Shown: positions 16,472-22,443 of the stretch, in pieces | Layout of the letters: each line of letters opens with the position of its first letter | Numbering within the stretch: position 1 is the stretch's first letter | DNA from: JBDHDH01 sp039591615 | GTDB lineage: Bacteria; Gemmatimonadota; Gemmatimonadetes; Gemmatimonadales; GWC2-71-9 | Assembly (NCBI GenBank): GCA_039591615.1 | Contig: JBDHDH010000058.1 | Coordinates: forward strand, 1-22,443 | Length of the DNA stretch: 22,443 nt | Direction of reading: 5' to 3' | The notes under the pieces: generated by a model | The model's input: only the letters and a program-made list of their open reading frames with translations | Databases searched by the model: none | What the model was told of the DNA's origin: nothing | Position numbers and translations under genes: made by a program

Positions 16472-17833
16472 TTAGTCCCCGAGGAAGCTAGATCCCCACG
16501 GCAATGCCGCAATGCGATTCCAGAGCGCCGGCGCCAACTCTCCCGCGCGGGCGGCCAGTCGTTGGGTGTCGAGCGTAGTGTGCGTGAAGTTCTCGAAGAC
16601 CACTCGACCCCTGGCCACGGTGTGTCGCACCGGATACTCCGTGGCGCCGTACACCAGATGGCTAAAGAGATTCTGTGGGCCGATGGGCGTTGGCGGCTGG
16701 GCGTCGAGCGCAATGATGTCTGCCGGAGCACCGGCGACTAGCTCGCCGAGCTTCGGCTCGTCGAAGAACCGACGCGCCGTGAGCACGTTGTTCGCTAGGA
16801 GATCGGGCAAGACCTCGAACCCGGCCCCGGGATCTCCTCGGGAAGCGCGGTGAGCGAGAAACGCAGCCCGCAACGCTCGGAGCATCGACGACGACATACC
16901 GTCTGTCCCAAGCCCCACCCGGCAGCCCTGTTGCGCAACCTCGACTACGTCGAGGTATCCCACACCGTTGTTGGCGTTCGATTCGGGATTATGGATGACG
17001 ATGCCGTCTTGCGCGGCGATGGTTTGGTATTCCTGTGGTTGCAGATGAATCCCATGGGCGAGTAAGCACCGGTCGTCGAGAAGACCGAACTCCACGAGCC
17101 GCTCCACGGGCCCCCTGCCAAAGGCTTCCTGGGACGCCGCAATGTCGACGGGATCTTCGGCGACGTGAATGTGACATCCGGTGGAGGCTGCTCTGCGGTC
17201 GGCGGCCATCGCGAGCGTCTCGTCTCGCACCGTGAAGCTGGCATGGAGGCCGACAGTGCCGCGAATCCGCGGGTCGCTCCTCCGCGCCTCAATGAAGTCG
17301 AGGTTCTCGTCGAGCCCGGCAATTGCGTCCCCGTGCCCGTTCCGATCGGTGACTTCGTAGCACAGCACCGCCGGGAGGCCGGAATTCTCCAATACGTCGG
17401 CGATAACGTCCAGGCTCCCGGCAATGCACGACGGGGAGGCATGGTGGTCGAAGACCGTGGTGCAGCCCCACCGGATACAGTCCGCCGCCGAGAGCTCCGC
17501 AGAGATCCGCACCGTCTCCGCGTCCAGCGCCCGATCCAGTCGCCACCACAGGCGGTCGAGTACCTCGGCAAAGTTGCTCATCGTGGCACCCGGATCGAAG
17601 CCTCGAGCCAACGCCGAATAGAAGTGATGATGGAGATTGACGAACCCCGGCATGATGAGGCCGCCGTGGGCATCGAGAAAGCGCGCCTCGGGAAACGCGT
17701 TTCGCATCTCGCTCTCCGCCCCCACTCCGACGATCCGCTCCCCCTTCCACGCCACCGCGCCGGTCGGGACGATTTCCGGATCCGAGAAGCCGGTGACCAC
17801 CACACCGTTTCCCAGAATCGAGGCGTCAATCAT
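16472..17833 (-). CDS. ssnA: Putative aminohydrolase SsnA
   Basis: Metal-dependent amidohydrolase of the guanine deaminase/chlorohydrolase group (453 aa; E. coli SsnA has 442). Metal ligands are all present: His68 and His70 (NLHHHFYSALARGF), His223 (HIHVAED), His260 (LAHGIHL) and Asp311 (GTDGM); Glu226 of HVAED is the likely proton shuttle. SsnA belongs to the selenium-linked purine gene set and probably deaminates or ring-opens a purine-derived intermediate in the cytoplasm. ATG 17833 is chosen because the family N-terminus starts there; the frame continues upstream to 18106 but that part lies inside the end of ygfK. The start overlaps the last 8 nt of ygfK (ATGATTGA), pointing to translational coupling. 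Guanine deaminase is the main alternative function. Confidence 0.92.
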   Translation of the reverse strand: MIDASILGNGVVVTGFSDPEIVPTGAVAWKGERIVGVGAESEMRNAFPEARFLDAHGGLIMPGFVNLHHHFYSALARGFDPGATMSNFAEVLDRLWWRLDRALDAETVRISAELSAADCIRWGCTTVFDHHASPSCIAGSLDVIADVLENSGLPAVLCYEVTDRNGHGDAIAGLDENLDFIEARRSDPRIRGTVGLHASFTVRDETLAMAADRRAASTGCHIHVAEDPVDIAASQEAFGRGPVERLVEFGLLDDRCLLAHGIHLQPQEYQTIAAQDGIVIHNPESNANNGVGYLDVVEVAQQGCRVGLGTDGMSSSMLRALRAAFLAHRASRGDPGAGFEVLPDLLANNVLTARRFFDEPKLGELVAGAPADIIALDAQPPTPIGPQNLFSHLVYGATEYPVRHTVARGRVVFENFTHTTLDTQRLAARAGELAPALWNRIAALPWGSSFLGD

Positions 17834-19949
17834 CGTGGCGTCCCGGATTGACCATGTTGGGCACCTCGGCCGAGAAAATCGAATCCCATACCGTTCTGAG
17901 TCGCCAGATCTGCGCCGTGTCGAACGCGGCAGTCTCGCCGGACACCTCCCCCCCTGTGACACCGAAGGGCTCCCAGCGGAGATCGAGTGCCAGACCATCG
18001 CCTTTGAGCGTGGCGTGGTCGTCGTCCCCATCGCGGACGAGCTGGAGCTCCGCACCATTGAGTCGCGCGTGAAGCACGTTGTCGTCCCGCCAAAAACCAT
18101 CCACACCAGGTGATGCGTCGTAATCAGCGCGATTCAAGAAGACCCGTTCCTTCACGCGGAAGGGTGCCCCTACCTCGGGGCAGTAGACCTCGCAGTTGGA
18201 GCACTCGTTACAGGCGCCGCTCAACATGGCCAGCTGATGCGCTTCGCGGATCGAGAAGCCGACGCCTTCCTTTCGCCCCAGCGTACCGTCTGCCTGCCGG
18301 TAGAGTGCTTCAGTTGCAGTGGCCAGCGGCTCCACCTCGTACGCGAAGATCGCATCGTTCGGACAGGCCGAAATGCACAGATCACAGTTGATGCAATCAT
18401 AGAGCGCAAGTCGGCTGTCGATCCGACGTGGTGTCTTGGCGTTCGACCGGGCGTGATACCGCGCCTCCTCGGCCAGCGGCGGCACGATGTCCCGACCGTT
18501 CAAGCGCCCGGCGATGCGTGTAGCCATCAACACGAGGGGCTCGGCGTCGATGCCGAGCGTTGCGCCGGCTTCGCGGACCAGCCGCGGCAGGTTGTCTGGA
18601 TCACGTGTCGCGATGTTCGAAATGCGCTCACCTTCCCGCTCCCACAGACCGGTCCCGCCCCTTACGCCTTCCAGCGCCTCCCGGACCGCCTCGGCCCCGT
18701 GACCGTACGCGGCGAGCACATACGCCTCGCGACTCGTCACGCCTACCTGCTGCATTTTCCGCGCGAGGGAGCGGAGGTAGCTGGGAAGCCGGCCGTACCC
18801 TCCCTGCCGTAGGAGATCGGTGCATGTGGTGACCGGCACCATCCCGCAGGCCACCGCTCCGGGGAAGTTCTTCGCGTCGACGCCGGCGGAAAACGAGACC
18901 GGGAACTCGAAGCCGAGGTCCTCGCGGAAGCGCTGCATGAGATTCATCGAGATGACGTGGAGCGGGGGACCCGAAACGTACATGTACGGGTCCTGCTGTG
19001 TCGGGAAGTACTCCGCGTTATTGGCCACCACCAGCGTGTTGGTGAACTTGGCCCCGATGGCGGACCCTCGTTCCTCTGCAAGCGAGCGCAGCCCACGCAG
19101 GATTTCGAGCGCATCGTCGTACATGAGATCCTGCTCGAATGCCTCTCGCCGCAACTCCAGATCGTGATAGCCCAGCCGACCGACGAGGAGCTCTCGGACC
19201 GCGTCGTAACCCAAGAGGGTCGGGTTCAACTTGATGATTGTGTGCAGGCCGAGGTCGGCGATGAGGTAGCGGGCTATGGCCTCGATCTGATCTGCCGGAC
19301 ACCCATGAAAGGTGGAGAGCGTAACGCAGTCCGATACCGACTCCGGAAGCTCGAGGTCGCGATACTCGCTGAGGTCACCGGTAAGCTGATCGCGCAGGGC
19401 GTCGAGTATCGATCCCGGTTCTTTCAGTGTACGGATGAACCCGGTCACCTTCTCGGTGCGGATACCGTTCAGATCGTAACCGACGCTGATGTCGAACACC
19501 GTGTCGAAACCGGTGTCGCCGCCAAAAAGCCCGAATCCCCTCGAGTGCTTCAGGATCTCGATCAAGTAGACCGCTTTGGCATACTCCATGATGGACTCGG
19601 ATACCAGCAACTCCTGCGACCACTCCACGTTGTAGCCGATGTTGGGCACGTGAATACACGGGCGTGGGATCTCGAGCCGGTCGTTCACCTGCACCGTCTT
19701 GAGCTCGATAATGCGGCTTCCGGCAAGCCAGGAGAGCACGATGTTCTGCGCCAACTGAGTATGAGGGCCAGCTGCCGGTCCCACCGGCGTAGATGCTGGT
19801 CGCCGGAAATGCCACGCACCGTAATCCAGCGATCCGTCCGGAATGAACCATTTACGCGCTGGAAGATCGAAGATCGATTGGCTGGCGGCGACCTCGCTCC
19901 GCATACGGCGCACGAGATCGGGGAATGGAACCGGGACGAGTACTGTCAC
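17826..19949 (-). CDS. ygfK: YgfK family Fe-S oxidoreductase lacking the internal NAD(P)H/FAD domain (707 aa)
   Basis: Annotated in databases as 'putative selenate reductase subunit YgfK', but tied by context to reductive purine breakdown. Residues 1-420 form a dihydroorotate dehydrogenase/PreA-like flavin-binding barrel with TPVGPAAGPHTQLAQN (54-69), TLSTFHGCPADQIEAI (210-225) and KLNPTLLGY (240-248). Two [4Fe-4S] motifs follow: Cys519, 522, 525, 529 and Cys580, 583, 586, 590. E. coli YgfK is about 1030 residues because a GltD-like FAD/NAD(P)H domain lies between the barrel and the ferredoxin part. Here only about 95 residues separate them, with no GxGxxG dinucleotide motif. GTG 19949 is chosen because its N-terminus (VPVPFPDLVRRM) aligns with the start of E. 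coli YgfK and it lies 22 nt after the xdh stop. Electrons must therefore come from a separate partner (inference). Confidence 0.9.
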   Translation of the reverse strand: MTVLVPVPFPDLVRRMRSEVAASQSIFDLPARKWFIPDGSLDYGAWHFRRPASTPVGPAAGPHTQLAQNIVLSWLAGSRIIELKTVQVNDRLEIPRPCIHVPNIGYNVEWSQELLVSESIMEYAKAVYLIEILKHSRGFGLFGGDTGFDTVFDISVGYDLNGIRTEKVTGFIRTLKEPGSILDALRDQLTGDLSEYRDLELPESVSDCVTLSTFHGCPADQIEAIARYLIADLGLHTIIKLNPTLLGYDAVRELLVGRLGYHDLELRREAFEQDLMYDDALEILRGLRSLAEERGSAIGAKFTNTLVVANNAEYFPTQQDPYMYVSGPPLHVISMNLMQRFREDLGFEFPVSFSAGVDAKNFPGAVACGMVPVTTCTDLLRQGGYGRLPSYLRSLARKMQQVGVTSREAYVLAAYGHGAEAVREALEGVRGGTGLWEREGERISNIATRDPDNLPRLVREAGATLGIDAEPLVLMATRIAGRLNGRDIVPPLAEEARYHARSNAKTPRRIDSRLALYDCINCDLCISACPNDAIFAYEVEPLATATEALYRQADGTLGRKEGVGFSIREAHQLAMLSGACNECSNCEVYCPEVGAPFRVKERVFLNRADYDASPGVDGFWRDDNVLHARLNGAELQLVRDGDDDHATLKGDGLALDLRWEPFGVTGGEVSGETAAFDTAQIWRLRTVWDSIFSAEVPNMVNPGRHDD

Positions 19950-19971
19950 GAGACGGGCATGGAAGCGTCGC

Positions 19972-22443
19972 TCACCCGGCCTTTGCGGCCACCCGCCGTG
20001 ACTTCGGCATCGAGGGTTGGGCGGCCGGCGCATCAATCATCGGAAGTCGGAAGCGACGTACGCCATCATGGGCGTGGAGCGCGCTCGCGACGGCAGCCGC
20101 CGTCGGCACGAGACCGATCTCGCCCACGCCTTTCGAGCCGTATCCGCCGATCTCGTCCGGAACCTCCACCAGGATCACGTCGATCTGCGGCGTGTCCTTC
20201 GCCTTCAGAATGCCGAGGTCTTTGAGGAGTAGCGACTCCGGGTGCCCATCGGCGCACGGGAGATCCTCCGAGAGGGCATAGCCGAGCCCCATATGAATCG
20301 ACCCTTCGATCTGTCCAGCGCAGAGGAGAGGATTGATGGCCCGGCCGACATCGTGGGCGGCCACCACTCGCTCGAGGCGCCCGTCGTCGTCGAGGATCAC
20401 CACTTGAGTGGCGTAGCTAAACGTCATGTGCGTTTTGGGATGGTCGCTGACCTCACCGGGTTTGGTGGTGATATCGCAAACATACTCACCCAAGTACTCC
20501 TTCCCTTCGAGCTCGGAAAGCGATCGATCCGCGAGGTCCGCTGCCAGCTTCTGAGCGGCGAGCCGGCCGGCCGCGCTGCTCAGGGCCGTCGCCCGGGAGG
20601 CGGTGGTCATGCCGCAGACTACTGCCGGATGACTGCCCGTCCGCACCGTCATGATTTCCGGATCGAGTCCGGTCTCCTCGCACACCACTTGTCGAAGCAC
20701 CGTGAACAAGCCCTGCCCCATCTCGGTGTAGCCTGTGAAGATCTCCACATGCTCCCGGGAGAGGACGCGGATCATGACCCGCCCGGAGTCGTCCATCCCG
20801 TTCCCGATACCTGTGTTCTTGATACCGCAAGCGATCCCAGCGTACTTGGCGTTCCGATAGACGTCCTTCACCGTTTCCAGGGTCTGCCGGATGCCACAGC
20901 TACCGGTCATCCGCTGGCCCGTGGCAAACTCGTCACCGACTCCGAGGATGTTACGCTCCCGGATCGCGTACCCGTCGACGCCCACGCGCTCACCCAGGAG
21001 ATCCATCATCCCTTCGATGGCAAAGGCGGCTTGGTTCGCGCCGAACCCCCGCATGGCGCCGCACGGAGGGTTGTTGGTGTAGACCGTCTTCGCCTCGATG
21101 TCCACATTGGGCACGTGATACGGACCGCAGGAGTGGCCAGCCGCTCGCTCCAAGACTTTCATTCCCACCGAAGCGTACGCGCCAGTGTCACCGATGATGC
21201 GGGCGCGCACCGCCTTCAGTTTCCCCTCGGCATCTGCGCCGAGCGTGTAGTGCAGCATGACGGGATGTCGTTTGGGATGGATCCGGATGGACTGCTCCCG
21301 CGTGAGCACGGTCTTGACAGGGCGCGCAAGCCACATGGCGGCAACGGCCGTCTGCGCCTGGATGGCGAGGTCTTCCTTGCCGCCGAACGCACCGCCGTTC
21401 GTGACGAGCTCGACGTCGACGCGCGAAGATTCAATCCCGAGAACCTCCGCGATCTGCTGTTGATCGTCGTGCACGCCCTGCCCCTGTGAGAAAACCCGGA
21501 GTCCCTCGCCATGGGGCACGACGAGACATGCTTCCGGCTCGAGGTACGCGTGCTCGACGCGCTGCGTCTCGAAGGTTTCGTCGATGATGTGCTCAGCTTC
21601 CGCCAGCGCGGCATCGACGTCTCCGCGGGAGAACCCGCAGACTTCGAGGAGGTTGCCCGATTCGTGCACCGCGGGCGAGTCGACCTCGAGGGCTGCGACG
21701 GGGTCGGTCACGGGATCGAGCACTTCGTATCGTGTTTGGACAGCCTCGGCGGCCTGGCGGGCGTGGAACATCGTATCGGCCACGACGAGAGCGATCACAT
21801 CACCGACACAGTGGGTGATCTCTCCCTCCGCCACGAACACAGGCCAGTCCTTCACGATGAGACCGACGTGGCGCGCAGCCGGTACGTCCTCGGCGGTGAA
21901 TACACGCTCGACACCCGGATTCGCCGAGGCCCGACCCGTATCGATCTCGAGCACTCGAGCCCGTGGGTGCTCGCTGAGAACCACGGCACCGTGGAGCATG
22001 CCTTCGACCTGCAGGTCCGCAACGTAATCCTTCTCTCCCATCGCATGCTCGACGCCACGGTAGCGGGCGCTGCTCCCCCCGATCCCGTTGCCGGTAGGGC
22101 CGCCTTTCGGGAGCAGCACCCGGCTGAGCCCGAAGTCCTCTCCAAAAAAATGCGGACGGCGCGGCTCCGACCGTGGGAAGATGCCGCCGTTGTCCCAGGC
22201 CTCACCCGCGGTCTGAATGGCGTCGAGGATGCGTTGATAGCCAGTGCAGCGGCACAGATGTCCGGAGAGGGCCTTGGCCGCGGCATCTCGGTCGGCGGCC
22301 TTGCCGTTCGCGAGCAGAGACGCGGCCCGCACGACGATGCCAGGGATACAGTAACCGCACTGAATGGCACCCTCGCGAACAAAAGCCTCGGAGAGCACCC
22401 GCCGTTGCTCCTCTGGAACGCCCTCGAGGGTCACAATCTCCCG
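19972..22443 (-). CDS. xdhD: Selenium-linked molybdenum hydroxylase / xanthine dehydrogenase, fused Fe-S and Mo domains (N-terminus cut)
   Basis: Molybdopterin purine hydroxylase with the [2Fe-2S] and Mo-binding parts in one chain. The frame runs through the right edge (823 residues visible), so the plant-type ferredoxin domain is missing from view. The helical [2Fe-2S] domain is present with CGYC and CRCTGY (26-29 and 61-66, counted from the GTG at 22434). The Mo part shows QGQGVHDDQQQ (317-327), GGAFGGKED with Glu354, AMRGFG with Arg462, and KGVGEIGL with Glu772. These three residues correspond to Glu802, Arg880 and Glu1261 of bovine xanthine oxidase, which supports purine hydroxylation. 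No FAD domain is fused. The selenium in such enzymes is a labile cofactor and not selenocysteine, so selenium dependence is inferred only from neighbours ygfK, ssnA, ygeY and ygeW. First visible gene of the operon. Confidence 0.92.
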   Translation of the reverse strand, partial: REIVTLEGVPEEQRRVLSEAFVREGAIQCGYCIPGIVVRAASLLANGKAADRDAAAKALSGHLCRCTGYQRILDAIQTAGEAWDNGGIFPRSEPRRPHFFGEDFGLSRVLLPKGGPTGNGIGGSSARYRGVEHAMGEKDYVADLQVEGMLHGAVVLSEHPRARVLEIDTGRASANPGVERVFTAEDVPAARHVGLIVKDWPVFVAEGEITHCVGDVIALVVADTMFHARQAAEAVQTRYEVLDPVTDPVAALEVDSPAVHESGNLLEVCGFSRGDVDAALAEAEHIIDETFETQRVEHAYLEPEACLVVPHGEGLRVFSQGQGVHDDQQQIAEVLGIESSRVDVELVTNGGAFGGKEDLAIQAQTAVAAMWLARPVKTVLTREQSIRIHPKRHPVMLHYTLGADAEGKLKAVRARIIGDTGAYASVGMKVLERAAGHSCGPYHVPNVDIEAKTVYTNNPPCGAMRGFGANQAAFAIEGMMDLLGERVGVDGYAIRERNILGVGDEFATGQRMTGSCGIRQTLETVKDVYRNAKYAGIACGIKNTGIGNGMDDSGRVMIRVLSREHVEIFTGYTEMGQGLFTVLRQVVCEETGLDPEIMTVRTGSHPAVVCGMTTASRATALSSAAGRLAAQKLAADLADRSLSELEGKEYLGEYVCDITTKPGEVSDHPKTHMTFSYATQVVILDDDGRLERVVAAHDVGRAINPLLCAGQIEGSIHMGLGYALSEDLPCADGHPESLLLKDLGILKAKDTPQIDVILVEVPDEIGGYGSKGVGEIGLVPTAAAVASALHAHDGVRRFRLPMIDAPAAQPSMPKSRRVAAKAG

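Noticed and set aside
17834..18106. Upstream extension of the ssnA frame by 91 codons
   Set aside because: The extension lies inside the ygfK coding region, has low-quality Ser/Arg-rich sequence, and SsnA family proteins start at the 17833 ATG.
18957..20225. Plus-strand open frame of 422 aa opposite ygfK
   Set aside because: A shadow frame in GC-rich DNA; the minus strand encodes conserved YgfK motifs over the same bases.
20242..21489. Plus-strand open frame of 415 aa opposite xdh
   Set aside because: A shadow frame; the minus strand carries the molybdenum hydroxylase active-site motifs here.
19972..22443. Possible selenocysteine (in-frame TGA) in the selenium-linked hydroxylase
   Set aside because: The frame reads without an internal TGA; enzymes of this type use a labile selenium cofactor and not selenocysteine.
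1..22443. tRNA, rRNA, CRISPR arrays, insertion sequences or phage genes
   Set aside because: None recognised on either strand; no regularly spaced repeats, transposase-like frames or tRNA-like cloverleafs were seen by eye.

Overview
The window is a GC-rich bacterial chromosomal segment with long genes and little intergenic space. Two very large membrane Ser/Thr kinases with TPR-type C-terminal halves, a TonB-dependent receptor, and a lone Uma2 protein suggest a Gemmatimonadota-like (or Acidobacteriota-like) Gram-negative. This assignment is an inference from gene content only; no rRNA or marker gene is present.

Left part (1-8274, minus strand). A BtuB-like vitamin B12 outer-membrane receptor runs off the left edge. 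Upstream of it lie, in transcript order, a sigma-70-like promoter, a cobalamin riboswitch and an intrinsic terminator, a complete B12-repressed attenuation unit. Upstream of that are two tandem, related transmembrane Ser/Thr kinases (1034 and 995 aa) with intact kinase motifs, one TM helix and TPR-like sensor regions.

Middle (8275-9803, plus strand). A 100-aa coiled-coil protein with a C-terminal TM helix is preceded by a recognisable promoter and Shine-Dalgarno. It is followed by a Uma2-family protein with a PD-(D/E)xK-like core.

Right part (9804-22443). This is the main content: a purine/urate catabolic cluster of the 'selenium-linked' type known from E. coli (ygeW-ygeY-hyuA-ygfK-ssnA-xdhD) and from gut anaerobes. 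Seven minus-strand genes read xdh -> ygfK -> ssnA -> 498-aa PLP enzyme -> ygeY -> ygeW -> threonine synthase-like PLP enzyme. The ygfK/ssnA and ygeY/ygeW pairs overlap, and the other gaps are short except for two (102 and 191 nt). A hydantoinase/dihydropyrimidinase gene (hyuA) converges on the end of this operon with only 6 nt between the stops. A plausible flow (inference) is: hydroxylation of purines to urate by the molybdenum enzyme; reduction of the ring by the YgfK Fe-S protein; ring opening by the two amidohydrolases (SsnA, HyuA) and the M20 hydrolase (YgeY); transfer of the ureido carbamoyl group to phosphate by YgeW; and breakdown of the remaining diamino acid by a PLP lyase.

Three things set this cluster apart. 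Its YgfK lacks the internal NAD(P)H/FAD (GltD-like) domain. The usual diaminopropionate ammonia-lyase YgeX is absent and two other fold-type II PLP enzymes stand in the operon. The one large intergenic gap, just before the threonine synthase-like gene, holds a long near-perfect inverted repeat (46-nt arms) that would fold over the translation start region.
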